DNA from: Streptomyces sannanensis
GTDB taxonomy: Bacteria; Actinomycetota; Actinomycetes; Streptomycetales; Streptomycetaceae
NCBI RefSeq assembly: GCF_039536205.1
Contig: NZ_BAAAYL010000001.1
Coordinates: 1,488,001-1,552,000 of the forward strand
Direction: 5' to 3'
Length of the DNA stretch: 64,000 nt
Made by a program: the position numbers and the translations under genes. How positions within the stretch are numbered: position 1 is the first letter of the stretch; the number at the start of each line of letters is the position of its first letter. Shown here one piece after another: positions 26,271 through 35,055 of this stretch. The notes beneath the pieces were generated by a model. That model did not search any database and was not told the DNA's origin. It worked only from the letters and a program-made list of their open reading frames with translations.

Positions 26271-27053
26271 ATGTCTGCTGCTCAGACAGGCGGGGAGACC
26301 GGCGGCGCACCGGTCAAGTCCGCCGTGCGGACCGTGGAACTGCTCGAGTTCTTCGCCGGACGCCCCGGCATGCACTCGCTCACCGCCGTCCAGGACGCCG
26401 TCGGCTACCCCAAGTCCAGCCTCTACATGCTGCTGCGCACCCTGGTGGAGCTCGGCTGGGTGGAGACCGACGCGACCGGCACGCGCTACGGCATCGGCGT
26501 ACGGGCCCTGCTGGTCGGCACCTCGTACATCGACGGCGACGAGGTCGTCGCCGCCGCCCGCCCCACCCTGGACCGGCTCTCCGACGACACCACCGAGTCC
26601 GTCCACCTCGCCCGGCTCGACGGCACCGATGTCGTCTGTCTCGCCACCCGCCGGTCCCAGCACCATCTGCGCCCCTTCACCCGGGTCGGCCGCCGGCTGC
26701 CCGCCCACTCCACCGCCCTCGGCAAGGCGCTGCTGGCCACCCGCACCGACGAACAGGTCCGCGCGCTGCTGCCGGAGAAGCTGCGCCGGCTCACCGAACA
26801 CACCGTCACCGACCGGGAGCGGCTCATCGAGGAACTGAGCCTCGTCCGCGAGCAGGGCTACGCCGTCGACCGCGAGGAGAACACCCTCGGTCTGCGCTGC
26901 TTCGGCGTCGCGGTCCCCTACCGCACCCCGGCCCGTGACGCCCTCAGCTGCTCGGTGCCGGCGGCCCGGCTCACCCCCGCCCACGAGCAGCTCGTCAAGG
27001 ACGCGCTCCTCGACGCCCGCGACCGGCTGACGACTGCCGCACGGAGGTTCTGA
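26271..27053 (+). CDS. IclR-family transcriptional regulator
   Basis: 260 residues. The N-terminal winged helix (SAVRTVELLEFFAGRPGMHSL through YPKSSLYMLLRTLVELGWVE, residues 17-65) is followed by the IclR effector domain (RRLPAHSTALGKALLA at about 143, GYAVDREENTLGLRCFGVAV near 210). It should sense a metabolite linked to the divergent aldehyde dehydrogenase and repress that gene through the TTGTTCAG palindrome. The ATG at 26271 has a weak ribosome site (GGGGTCAAGGGC). The stop overlaps the next GNAT gene (TGATG). Confidence 0.92.
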   Translation: MSAAQTGGETGGAPVKSAVRTVELLEFFAGRPGMHSLTAVQDAVGYPKSSLYMLLRTLVELGWVETDATGTRYGIGVRALLVGTSYIDGDEVVAAARPTLDRLSDDTTESVHLARLDGTDVVCLATRRSQHHLRPFTRVGRRLPAHSTALGKALLATRTDEQVRALLPEKLRRLTEHTVTDRERLIEELSLVREQGYAVDREENTLGLRCFGVAVPYRTPARDALSCSVPAARLTPAHEQLVKDALLDARDRLTTAARRF

Positions 27054-27523
27054 TGAATGTCTCGCTGCGTGAGGTCGAGCAGTCCGACCTGCCCGTCCTC
27101 TTCGCCCTGCTGCAGGACCCCGAGGCGGCCCGGATGGCCGCCTTCACCCCCGAAAACCCTGCCGACCGGGCACGCTTCGACGCGTACTGGGCGCGGATCC
27201 TGACCTCCGACGACATCAACCGGACCGTGCTCGTCGACGGCGCGGTGGCCGGGCACGCGGCGGTGTACGGGCCGTCGGGCGAACGCGAGGTCACCTACTG
27301 GATCGACCGCGCCCACTGGGGCCGCGGCGTGGCCACCACCGCCCTGCGCGCACTGCTCCGGCTCGTCCCCGAACGGCCGTTGTACGCCCGCGCCGCCGCC
27401 GACAACACCGGGTCCGTCCGGGTCCTGGAGAAGTGCGGTTTCCGGGTCACCGAACACACCAGGGGTTTTGCGAACGCCCGGGGCGCGGAGATCGACGAAG
27501 TGGTCCTCACCCTGGAGGACTGA
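27053..27523 (+). CDS. RimJ/RimL-type GNAT acetyltransferase
   Basis: 156 residues. VTYWIDRAHWGRGVATTALRALL is the acetyl-CoA loop, and DNTGSVRVLEKCGFRVTEH the conserved C-terminal block of the RimJ/RimL branch, which acetylates protein N-termini or small amines. The ATG overlaps the IclR stop (TGATG) behind CGGAGGTTC, so it is translated from the regulator's transcript. No link to the semialdehyde pathway is obvious. Cytoplasmic. Confidence 0.88.
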   Translation: MNVSLREVEQSDLPVLFALLQDPEAARMAAFTPENPADRARFDAYWARILTSDDINRTVLVDGAVAGHAAVYGPSGEREVTYWIDRAHWGRGVATTALRALLRLVPERPLYARAAADNTGSVRVLEKCGFRVTEHTRGFANARGAEIDEVVLTLED

Positions 27524-27601
27524 GCGTCTCCCCCGTACGGCCGAGCCGGATCGTAGGAGCGCAGGACGTCCCGGGGGCGGGCGGCCGGAAGGCTGAGTGC
27601 C

Positions 27602-28594
27602 ATGGCACAGACACCGCTCGCCCCCTCTCCCCTCCCCGCCGCGCCGGTACGACCCGGCCGGGCCCGTCGGGTGCTGCGCGCCCTCGCCGTCGTCTCCTGC
27701 GTCCCCTACCTCTCCCTCAAGATCGCCTGGGTGGCGGGCAGCCGGATCGGCATCCCCGAGGGCAGCGCCCTGCTGGAGAAGCGGGCCCTGTACGCCGTCG
27801 CCAACAGTGTGACGATCCTGATGGACGCGACCGTGATCGTCCTCGCCCTGCTGCTCACCCAGGCCTGGGGGCGGCGCGTGGCCTCCTGGCTGCTCGCCTT
27901 CCCCATGTGGGTGGCGACCGGACTGCTGGCGCCGATCATGCTCGGCTTCCCGCTCCAACTGGTGGCGGCCGCCTTCGCCGGCGGCCCCGACGCGCAGGAC
28001 GGGACGCGTGAACCCTTCCTCGACGACTGGGTGTTCGACGTCGTCTACGGCGGCTTCATCATGCAGGGCATCGCCCTCGGCACGCTGTTCGTGCTGTACG
28101 CCCGGGAACGCTGGGGCGGGCTGTGGCAGGGCAGGGTGTGGGAGCTGCCGCCCGTGGTGAGCGGCCCGCGCACGAAGGCGGTCGCCGTGGCTGCGGCACT
28201 CCTCGCGCTGTTCCCCGCGGCCCTGCATCTGATGTGGGCCCTCGGCTCGACGACCGGGCTCCCCGCGAAGGCCGCCGAGCAGCGCGACACCGACATGTAC
28301 CTGCTCGAAGGAACCCGCGTCTTCTTCGTGGCCGCGGCCGTCACCGGTGTGCTGATGCTCGTCCTCCGCCTCGGCCGGGCACTGAAGGTGAAGGCGGTGC
28401 TCGGCACGGCCTGGGTGGGCTCCGGTGCCGTGGGCTGCTGGGGCGGCTGGATGCTGATGGCGTCGCTGCTGCCCGAGGACGATCCGGCCAAGCGGGCCAC
28501 GGGGCTGCTCGTACTGACCTACTCTGTCGAAATGATCACCGGGTTCCTGTTGGCCGGCTGTGTCGTCTCCTTCCTGCGGCGGCGTAGCGCGTGA
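27602..28594 (+). CDS. Multi-spanning membrane protein
   Basis: 330 residues with about eight hydrophobic segments (27-45, 67-86, 95-120, 146-165, 195-218, 240-262, 272-292 and 303-325). I recognise no enzyme or transporter motif. The gene is the first of a three-gene unit: its stop overlaps the GTG of the kinase (GTGA). Membrane proteins in this position before a NarL-type two-component pair are common in streptomycetes and may be sensor partners. That role is inferred from context only. Confidence 0.8.
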   Translation: MAQTPLAPSPLPAAPVRPGRARRVLRALAVVSCVPYLSLKIAWVAGSRIGIPEGSALLEKRALYAVANSVTILMDATVIVLALLLTQAWGRRVASWLLAFPMWVATGLLAPIMLGFPLQLVAAAFAGGPDAQDGTREPFLDDWVFDVVYGGFIMQGIALGTLFVLYARERWGGLWQGRVWELPPVVSGPRTKAVAVAAALLALFPAALHLMWALGSTTGLPAKAAEQRDTDMYLLEGTRVFFVAAAVTGVLMLVLRLGRALKVKAVLGTAWVGSGAVGCWGGWMLMASLLPEDDPAKRATGLLVLTYSVEMITGFLLAGCVVSFLRRRSA

Positions 28595-30240
28595 GCACGC
28601 TGGTACGGGCGCTGCTCGGGGCCCGGGCCCGGCGGCGCTGGATCCATCTGATCCTCGGCGGCGCGCTGTTGATGCCGTACTGGCTGCTCGGCACAGTGGC
28701 GCTGACCGTGGCCGGCGATGTCTTCCGCAGCACGGCCCTCCAGTTCGCCGCGTACGGACTCGCTCTGCCGATGGCCGCCGTCTCCGCCCTCTTCCCGCTC
28801 ACCCGGCCGCTGTCGGCGGCAGCGGTGCGCGCCCTGTGCGGGGTGCCGGAGGGCCGGCTGGCCGAGGGGCCGGCCAGGACCCCGGAGGCCAGGGCCCGGG
28901 TCTCGGCCTGGTGGACGCTGCATCTGGGCCTGGGCGCGCTGATCAGCGGGGCGACGCTGGCGCTGCCGCCGTTCGCGCTGTCGCTGATGGTGTTGCCGTT
29001 CTCGGCCGGGCTCCGGAACTCCGGGCTCAACGCGTTCCGGGGGCCGGACCGCACCTGGGTGCTGTGGGTCGCTCCGCCCTCCGGGCTGCTGATGCTGCTC
29101 GCCCTGGCGGCCTGCGCCGCGGCGGCCGGGGCGCTGCTGGCCCGCGTCGCGCCGCTCCTGCTCGGACCGGCCCCCGCGGACCGGCTGGCCGCGGCCGAGC
29201 GGCGGGCCGCCGAGCTGGCGGTGCGCAACCGGCTCGCCCGCGAGCTGCACGACTCGGTGGGCCACGCACTGAGCGCGGTCACCCTCCAGGCGAGCGCGGC
29301 CCGTAAAGTCCTTGACGCGGATGTGGAGTTCGTACGCGAGGCACTGGCGGCGATCGAGGAGACCACGCGGCGCACGGTCGCCGAACTCGACTCCGTACTG
29401 GGCCTGTTGCGCCAGGACGAGAACGACCCCGACCTGCCTGCCCCGGCCCTCGACGCGCTGGACGGGCTGCTCGCCCGTACCGGCCTGGACGTCTCGTTCC
29501 GTACGACAGGAGACCCGGCCTCTGTCCCGGAGACCGTCTCGCGCGAGGCCTACCGGATCGTGCAGGAGGGCCTGAGCAATGTGCTGCGGCACTGCGGAAC
29601 GTCACCGGTCACGCTGAGCATCGCCGTCACCGGCGAGGAGTTGGAGATCACCATGGAGAATCCGCTGCCCGCCGCGCCCCCTTGCCGGTCGCACTCCGCC
29701 TCGACTCCGCTTCGGCCGAGTGCCCCTCCCTCGTTCCTCGACCGGGACCCTCAACCTCCGCCGCATCTCGGCTGCGCCGCGCCCCCTTGCCGGTCGCGCT
29801 CCGCCTCGACTCCGCTTCGGCCGAGTGCCCCTCCCTCGTTCCTCGACCGGGACCCTCAACCTCCGCCGCATCTCGGCTGCGCCGCGCCCCCTTGCCGGTC
29901 GCACTCCGCCTCGACTCCGCTTCGGCCGAGTGCCCCTCCCTCGTTCCTCGACCGGGACCCTCAACCTCCGCTGCATCTCGGCTGCGCCGCGCCCCCTTGC
30001 CGGTCGCACTCCGCCTCGACTCCGCTTCGGCCGAGTGCCCCTCCCTCGTTCCTCGACCGGGACCCTCAACCTCCGCTGCATCTCGGCTGCGCCGCTCCAC
30101 CACCGGTACGGCCCGGCGGCGGCCGCGGCCTGCGTGGCATAGCCGAACGCGCCGCCCTGCTCGGCGGAAAGGCCCAGGCCGGGCCCAAGGACGGCGTATG
30201 GCGGCTGACCGCCGTGCTGCCGCTGGGCGGTGCGCGATGA
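28591..30240 (+). CDS. Histidine kinase with repeat insertion in ATPase domain
   Basis: 549 residues, NarL/DesK-type sensor kinase. Four to six membrane segments fill residues 15-195. The phosphoacceptor His is about 220 (RELHDSVGHALS), the N box is EGLSNVLRHCG (about 327-337), and the G box GGGRGLRGIAERAALLGG follows at about 507-524. Between ENPLP and the G box, residues 361-500 consist of four 35-residue repeats rich in Pro, Ser, Arg and Cys, encoded by perfect-period 105-bp DNA repeats. Related kinases have only a short linker there, and without the insert the protein would be about 409 residues. The insert keeps the frame. Whether ATP binding survives is unknown. It overlaps the neighbours on both sides by four bases. 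Confidence 0.87.
   Translation: MSTLVRALLGARARRRWIHLILGGALLMPYWLLGTVALTVAGDVFRSTALQFAAYGLALPMAAVSALFPLTRPLSAAAVRALCGVPEGRLAEGPARTPEARARVSAWWTLHLGLGALISGATLALPPFALSLMVLPFSAGLRNSGLNAFRGPDRTWVLWVAPPSGLLMLLALAACAAAAGALLARVAPLLLGPAPADRLAAAERRAAELAVRNRLARELHDSVGHALSAVTLQASAARKVLDADVEFVREALAAIEETTRRTVAELDSVLGLLRQDENDPDLPAPALDALDGLLARTGLDVSFRTTGDPASVPETVSREAYRIVQEGLSNVLRHCGTSPVTLSIAVTGEELEITMENPLPAAPPCRSHSASTPLRPSAPPSFLDRDPQPPPHLGCAAPPCRSRSASTPLRPSAPPSFLDRDPQPPPHLGCAAPPCRSHSASTPLRPSAPPSFLDRDPQPPLHLGCAAPPCRSHSASTPLRPSAPPSFLDRDPQPPLHLGCAAPPPVRPGGGRGLRGIAERAALLGGKAQAGPKDGVWRLTAVLPLGGAR
29671..30090 (+). repeat. Four tandem 105-bp repeats within kinase gene
   Basis: Units begin at 29671, 29776, 29881 and 29986, each starting GCCGCGCCCCCTTGCCGGTC. 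A partial fifth begins GCCGCTCCACC at 30091. Copies differ by only a few bases (for example gcactcc/gcgctcc, ccgccgc/ccgctgc). The period is exactly 35 codons, so gain or loss of a copy would not shift the frame. All three forward frames and the minus strand are also open across the array. Confidence 0.97.
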
Positions 30241-30896
30241 GCGACACGGTCCGGGTCGTCCTCGCCGACGACGAGCGAATGGTCCGTACAGCCCTGCGCG
30301 TCATCCTCGACGCCGAGCCCGATCTGGAGGTCGTCGGCGAGGCGGCGACGGGCACGGAGGCGGTTTCGGTGGTGCGGGAGCTGCGGCCCGAGGTGGTGCT
30401 GATGGACGTACGGATGCCGGAGATCGACGGCATCCGGGCCACCGAGCGGATCCTGGGCTCGATGCCGGAGCCGCCCCGTATCGTCGTCGTCACCACCTTC
30501 GAGAACGACTCCTACGTCTACGACGCGCTGCGCGTCGGCGCCTCCGGCTTCCTCCTGAAGCGCGCCGCCGCGGAGGAACTCGTCCAGGCGGTCCGGCTGG
30601 TCGCCCGCAGCGACTCACTGCTCTTCCCCGCCGCCGTACGCGCCCTCGCCGCAGAACACGCCGCCCGCCGGCCCGCCGCTCCCCCGCCCTGGGCAACCCG
30701 CCTCACCGAACGCGAGGCGGACGTCCTGCGGCTGATGGCGACGGGTCTGACCAATGCGGAGATCGCCGGGCGGATGGGGGTCGGCGCGGCAACCGTCAAG
30801 ACGCATGTGGCGTCGGTGCTGGCGAAGACGGGCGCGCGCGACCGCACGCAGGCGGTGATCGCGGCATACGAGTCGGGGTTCATCGCCCCGGGGTGA
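30237..30896 (+). CDS. NarL/LuxR-family response regulator
   Basis: 219 residues from the ATG at 30237, which overlaps the kinase stop (ATGA). The receiver domain has the acidic pair Asp 11/12, phosphoacceptor Asp 57 (LMDVRMPEIDG), Thr 86/87 and Lys 108 (FLLKRA). The C-terminal LuxR helix-turn-helix is LTEREADVLRLMATGLTNAEIAGRMGVGAATVKTHV. It is the partner of the kinase directly upstream. Target genes are unknown; the cotranscribed membrane protein is a likely one. All functional residues are present, so the regulator looks intact even if the kinase is compromised. Confidence 0.93.
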   Translation: MSDTVRVVLADDERMVRTALRVILDAEPDLEVVGEAATGTEAVSVVRELRPEVVLMDVRMPEIDGIRATERILGSMPEPPRIVVVTTFENDSYVYDALRVGASGFLLKRAAAEELVQAVRLVARSDSLLFPAAVRALAAEHAARRPAAPPPWATRLTEREADVLRLMATGLTNAEIAGRMGVGAATVKTHVASVLAKTGARDRTQAVIAAYESGFIAPG

Positions 30897-30906
30897 CACC
30901 GGCCGG

Positions 30907-31296
30907 TCAGAGGCCCAGCATCTCGCGCAGCCCGCGCTGCCGGGGCACGGCCTCGGCGGGCTGCAGTTCGTGCACGTACTCCTGTGTGTGCACCAGCTCG
31001 GCCGCGGTGACCCGGAAGTGCCAGTTGTCCGTTCCGAGCCGGACGACGGTCAGCCACGAGCCTTCGGCGACGCGGTAGACCGCCCGCCCGGGAGTACCGG
31101 GCCGGCCCTCGGCCCCACTCGGGACACGGCTGCGGGCCAGCTGCTCGGCCACGGCCACGGCGTGCTCCCTGCCGCCGTCGACCGGCCGGCTGCCGATCAC
31201 CTGCCAGCGGGGGATGGCTGCGTAACCGTCGCCCGCGGGCTCGCGGGACTCGACGTTCTCCTCGACCAGGATGTACCAGGAACCTTCGGTTGTCAT
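30907..31296 (-). CDS. Conserved-looking hypothetical protein
   Basis: 129 residues, ATG start at 31296. Mixed alpha/beta composition, four Trp (GSWYILVEENVESR near the start, DNWHFRVTAAELVHTQEYVHEL near the end), no signal peptide or membrane span and no catalytic motif that I know. It ends 11 bp from the convergent response-regulator gene. Codon use is like the neighbours, so I take it as a real single gene of unknown role. Confidence 0.7.
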   Translation of the reverse strand: MTTEGSWYILVEENVESREPAGDGYAAIPRWQVIGSRPVDGGREHAVAVAEQLARSRVPSGAEGRPGTPGRAVYRVAEGSWLTVVRLGTDNWHFRVTAAELVHTQEYVHELQPAEAVPRQRGLREMLGL

Positions 31297-31696
31297 GGTA
31301 TGAACCTATCGCCCCACGATGTCGACACTGCCACACTTCTTGAGATCCTCAGCGACATCGTCCCGGTCCGAGCAGGGCGCGGTACCGCGAACGGTCAGCC
31401 TTGACCGGATGTTGACGTCTCGTCGGTCACAGCTGCGGAGATCGAGGCGTCCTGGGGTGAGGCAGAAGGAAGGCGAGCAGGACGGACACGGTATTCGAAT
31501 ACTCGCCCCAACTATCACATCAGCCCGAGGAGTTCAGTTCGGTGCGGCCGCCGCCCGCCTCGAAAAACACTGCATTCAAGGGCGATCAAGGACCAAGCAC
31601 CCTCCCAGGTCAACCGAACGATGGACACGACCCCGAGCCGGTGCACGGCTTAGTCTCTGCGCTGACCGCCTGAAATGAACCAGAGGTGAGGCGCGG
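31297..31696 (+). other. Upstream region of the second two-component pair
   Basis: 400 bp without a gene. The last 110 bp (from about 31588) closely match 42586-42690, which precedes the decayed kinase-regulator copy. Shared pieces include CCGGTGCACGGCTTAGTCTC and the start-codon region. The conserved block probably contains the promoter (TTAGTCT is a possible -10). Nothing recognised in 31297-31587. Confidence 0.5.
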
Positions 31697-32959
31697 ATGA
31701 GGATTGGGCAGCCCGGAGGGGCGGCGCGCGCCATGCCGCCGATGCTGCGGCATGCACTGAACGGCTTGTTCGTCTCCTCGCTCGTCGCTGCTCTCCTGGT
31801 CGTGATCGGTCCGGGCACGGCTGTGTCGAGCCAGGACACGTCCGTCGTGGCCGCCCTGTCCGTGCTCCTCGCCGCCACGTACGCGGTGGGATTCGCCGGC
31901 CCTGCCAGGCCTGCCGACTCTCGACGTCGCGAGGAACCCACCGAGTCCGTCGACACGACCGGAGGGAACCCGGGCCGTGCGCTGCGCTGGCTCGGCGCGC
32001 TGACCACGGTATGGGCCTGTCTCATGGCGTTCAGTGCGGAGTTCGGCTGGCTGGGGTTCCCGCTGTTCGCACTGTATGTCCTGCTCCTGCCGCCGCGGCT
32101 GGCGGTCGTGGCCGTCGCTGTGGGGACCGCCATCGTGGTCGCCGCCAAGGGAGCGGAGGCCGGCACGCTGGGGATCCCCCAGTTGGCCGGCCCCCTGCTG
32201 GGCGCGCTGGTCTCCACACTCCCGGTGCTCGGGTACCAGTCGCTGTACCGGGAGAGCCAGGCCCGCAAGGCGCTCATCGCTGAGCTGATCGTCACCCGGG
32301 AGGCGCTGGCGGAGTCACAGCGGGAGGCCGGCCGGCTCGCCGAACGCCAGCGGCTGGCCCGGGAGATACACGACACGGTCGCGCAGGGCCTCTCGAGCGT
32401 GATCATGCTGTTGCGCGCCACCTACGCCGCGCTGCCGCCGGACGCGTCCCTGGCGCAGGAGCGGACCACCGCGGCCACCGAGGTCGCCACGGCGAACCTC
32501 GCCGAGTGCCGGCGCTTCCTGTACGAACTGAGCCCGCCGCCCCTGGTCGAGACGCCCCTGCCCGAGGCGTTGCGCCGACTGGTCGACCGGAGTGCCGAGG
32601 ACGGTCTCAGCACCGCTTTCCATCTGCACGGGGAGCCGTACCCGCTGGGTGCCGAGTGCGATGTGGCGCTGCTGCGGGTGACCCAGGAGGCGCTGGCCAA
32701 TGTGCGCGGGCACGCGCACGCCGAGAGGTGCGTGGTGAGCCTGTGCTACCTGGACGACCGGGTGACGCTCGATGTCTTCGACGACGGCAAGGGCTTCGAT
32801 CCGGAACTGCCCCCACAGGACTCCCGTGGCGGCTTCGGGCTCTTCGGGATGCGCCAGCGGATAGAGGAGCTGGACGGCGCGCTCACCGTCGAGTCCGCGA
32901 TCGGCGAGGGAACAGCGGTCGCCGCCAGTCTGCCGATTCCGAATGGGGTGACATCATGA
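31697..32959 (+). CDS. NarL/DesK-type histidine kinase
   Basis: 420 residues. Two N-terminal hydrophobic segments (about 22-40 and 48-66), a hydrophilic stretch, then three more (97-185) make a membrane sensor. A coiled linker leads to the phosphoacceptor His about 225 (REIHDTVAQGLSS). N box EALANVRGHAHA, D box DDGKGFD and G box GFGLFGMRQRIEELDG are all present, so it should be active. The ATG at 31697 follows GAGGTGAGGCGCGG. Its stop overlaps the regulator's ATG. A decayed copy of its first 67 residues lies at 42691. It is probably the sensor once linked directly to the S8 protease genes. Confidence 0.93.
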   Translation: MRIGQPGGAARAMPPMLRHALNGLFVSSLVAALLVVIGPGTAVSSQDTSVVAALSVLLAATYAVGFAGPARPADSRRREEPTESVDTTGGNPGRALRWLGALTTVWACLMAFSAEFGWLGFPLFALYVLLLPPRLAVVAVAVGTAIVVAAKGAEAGTLGIPQLAGPLLGALVSTLPVLGYQSLYRESQARKALIAELIVTREALAESQREAGRLAERQRLAREIHDTVAQGLSSVIMLLRATYAALPPDASLAQERTTAATEVATANLAECRRFLYELSPPPLVETPLPEALRRLVDRSAEDGLSTAFHLHGEPYPLGAECDVALLRVTQEALANVRGHAHAERCVVSLCYLDDRVTLDVFDDGKGFDPELPPQDSRGGFGLFGMRQRIEELDGALTVESAIGEGTAVAASLPIPNGVTS

Positions 32960-33792
32960 CCGCGCCGCAGACCGCCTCCGTCGCGCAGGTGCGCGTGCTG
33001 ATCGTCGACGACCACCCGGTCGTGCGCCGTGGCCTGCGTGCGCTGCTCGATGACGTGCCCGAGGTCGTGGTGGCCGGTGAGGCGGGGGACGGCGCCGAGG
33101 CGCTGCGCATGGTCGCCGGGCCGACGGAGGTCGACGTGGTCCTCATGGACCTGCGCATGGGCGGCGGTTCCGACGATGTGTCAGGCGTCGCCACCGATGC
33201 GACCGGCAGCAGGCGAGGCGTCGAGCGCATGGACGGTGTCGAGGCCACCCGCCGGATCAGGGCCCTGCCGGCCCCGCCCCGGGTACTGGTCCTCACCACC
33301 TACAGAACCGACGCCGAGATCCTTGCCGCCGTCGAGGCGGGTGCGACCGGTTACCTGCTCAAGGACGCGCCGGTCGAGGAGCTGATCTCCGCGGTGCACG
33401 CTGTCGCGGCCGGCGAGACCGTGCTGGCTCCGCCCGTCGCCACTCGGCTGCTCGGCCGCATGCGGGCACCGCAGTCCGCACTGACCCCACGCGAGACAGA
33501 GATTCTCGTCCTGCTCGCGAAGGGACTGTCGAACCGGCAGGTGTCACGCGCGCTGTTCATCAGCGAGGCAACGGTGAAGACCCACCTGGTCCGTGTCTTC
33601 GCCAAGCTCGGTGTGGACAGCCGCACCGGCGCCGTGACGGCGGCACTGGGCCGTGGCCTGATTCCCGAACCGCTGCCTGGCCCCGCGTTACCACCCGTAC
33701 GACCGAATCCCGCGGACCCGCCCAACGCGTCCGCCCCGCCCGACCGACCCGAGTTTCCGGATCCCACAGCGCAACGAGGTTCCCGTGCCTGA
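32956..33792 (+). CDS. NarL/LuxR response regulator with receiver insertion
   Basis: 278 residues. Receiver: Asp 18/19, phosphoacceptor Asp 65 (VVLMDLRM), Thr 114 and Lys 136 (YLLKDAP). Immediately after LMDLRM, where most family members read PGMDG, there is an extra stretch of about 22 residues (GGGSDDVSGVATD to RRGVER) before MDGVEATRRI. It enlarges the beta3-alpha3 loop next to the phosphorylation site. The LuxR DNA-binding domain is LTPRETEILVLLAKGLSNRQVSRALFISEATVKTHL (about 175-215). A Pro-rich tail of 50 residues follows. It is coupled to the kinase by ATGA. Part of this gene recurs, decayed, at 42691-43140. Confidence 0.92.
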   Translation: MTAPQTASVAQVRVLIVDDHPVVRRGLRALLDDVPEVVVAGEAGDGAEALRMVAGPTEVDVVLMDLRMGGGSDDVSGVATDATGSRRGVERMDGVEATRRIRALPAPPRVLVLTTYRTDAEILAAVEAGATGYLLKDAPVEELISAVHAVAAGETVLAPPVATRLLGRMRAPQSALTPRETEILVLLAKGLSNRQVSRALFISEATVKTHLVRVFAKLGVDSRTGAVTAALGRGLIPEPLPGPALPPVRPNPADPPNASAPPDRPEFPDPTAQRGSRA

Positions 33793-34015
33793 CATACCGG
33801 CGGCGCACGGCCGCCGCCAGGGGCGCACCAACTGTTGGGCTCCCCGATGGAGAAGTCTCACTCGAGCGACCCGCAGCGTGGAAGGGCTCCTGAGCGCCTA
33901 CGACCAGCGCCGCCGGACCTGGATTCGCTTCACCACCGGGCTGAAGCCCGATGCAGTGCGAATAGACCCGGTAGCGGCTGGGTCGAACAGCACAGGCCCC
34001 TCGGCGAGGGCCGGA
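33793..34015. other. Non-coding junction after the regulator
   Basis: The first 40 bp match 43141-43180 (after the decayed copy), ending CACGGCCGCCGC. Beyond that the two loci differ, so this marks a breakpoint of the duplication or a later insertion. CGGGC TGAA GCCCG at 33937-33950 is a small stem-loop of the IS200/IS605-end type. Confidence 0.4.
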
Positions 34016-34429
34016 TCAGACCTTGATCACGGTGACCCGTGGGCCGCACAGCGCGGCCAGGTCCTCGGGATCCGAGGTGAGGATCGTGACGGGGCCGGGG
34101 GCGGCGAGTGCGGTGGCGCTGAGCATGGCGTCGATGGCGGACTTGTGGCCGTGCAGGCCGGTGTCGGCAAGGAGGGCGGCGGCGTGGCGGGCGATGGGGT
34201 CGGTGACCGGCTCGACGACCAGGCGGGACAGCGTCCACTCCAGGGCCGGGCGGTTGATCCGAGGGTGGACCACCTCCACCAGGGTGGCCGCGGACGTGAT
34301 CACCCGCAGGTCGTCTGCGCGGGCCAGGGCGAGCCAGCCGGTGACCGTGCGGTCGCGCAGAACGGCCTTGGCAAGCCCCTCACTGTCCAGGACCAGCGTG
34401 CCGCCGGGAATGGCGGGGGAGCGGCTCAC
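34016..34429 (-). CDS. PIN-domain toxin, VapC-like
   Basis: 137 residues. The four acidic PIN residues can be placed: TLVLDSEGLAKAV (Asp about 15), SAATLVEVVH (Glu), KSAIDAMLSATAL (Asp) and LTSDPEDLAAL (Asp). It should be an Mg-dependent RNase of a type II toxin-antitoxin system. GTG start at 34429, overlapping the antitoxin stop by four bases (GTGA), the classic antitoxin-first order. The pair sits between the two-component genes and a LAL regulator, exactly where the second protease locus lacks it, which suggests later insertion. Confidence 0.85.
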   Translation of the reverse strand: MSRSPAIPGGTLVLDSEGLAKAVLRDRTVTGWLALARADDLRVITSAATLVEVVHPRINRPALEWTLSRLVVEPVTDPIARHAAALLADTGLHGHKSAIDAMLSATALAAPGPVTILTSDPEDLAALCGPRVTVIKV

Positions 34430-34689
34430 GCGGCATCCGCCCCGCCCTGCGTTTGCTGTCGGCGCGCCTGCCGGAGCTGGTCCCGCAGGGCCTGGATCTC
34501 CTCGTCCGTGACCGGGCCGTGCTCGGCCTCGGCGACGGTGATGAGTTCGTTGAGGTTGTCGCGCTCGATCTGACGAGCGACCGCGGCGGCGACGTAGGCG
34601 GACAGGCCGGAGGGACCGCTGCGGGCCTTGGCGGCTTCGGCGATGTCGCGCGGCATGGTGATCGAGAACTTGCCGGTAGGCTCACTCAT
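34426..34689 (-). CDS. Antitoxin of the VapC-like toxin
   Basis: 87 residues from the ATG at 34689. A second ATG at 34707, 3 bp behind GGGAGG, would add six residues (MSRIGS). GKFSITMPRDIAEAAKARS followed by GLSAYVAAAVARQIERD is a ribbon-helix-helix DNA-binding pattern, and the acidic, helical C-terminus is expected to bind and block the toxin. It should also repress its own promoter. Translation is coupled to the toxin. Confidence 0.82.
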   Translation of the reverse strand: MSEPTGKFSITMPRDIAEAAKARSGPSGLSAYVAAAVARQIERDNLNELITVAEAEHGPVTDEEIQALRDQLRQARRQQTQGGADAA

Positions 34690-35055
34690 GCTACCTATCC
34701 TACTCATAGTCCTCCCACCAAATCGGGCTCGAAGGTCGGATCTCTCACGTGGAGAAGGTGCGGGCATTGTGTGCACGGCGGCGACGCCCATGTGCTCCTG
34801 GATCGCTCCACCATCCAGCCCGCTCTGGGACCACGCCGGATGTGAGGCTGGGGCAAGTGACACAGAGGTCTCGGCCCCCGGGCGGGCGCGATGGCAGCAC
34901 AAACCTCAGCCCCGGAAATCCACAGTGATCGCCTGCTGCACCACGCCTTTGAACGTGGCCTACCCCCCTGCCACCCCGCCTTGTAACCTCTGATCATATT
35001 GTTCACGGAAGATGGCGGTTCGGCATGCCGTCGTCTGTCTCCTACGGTGGGGCGA
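34690..35055 (+). other. Intergenic region before the LAL regulator
   Basis: About 350 bp between the divergent antitoxin and LAL regulator genes. Frames are open here and there, but none has a recognisable product. TTGTAACC at 34981 and TCATATTG at 34994 give an AT-richer patch that may be a promoter of the LAL gene. Nothing else seen. Confidence 0.35.

Noticed and set aside
29671..30090. The 105-bp repeats as a CRISPR array
   Set aside because: The units are contiguous without variable spacers and lie inside a kinase frame. There are no cas genes.
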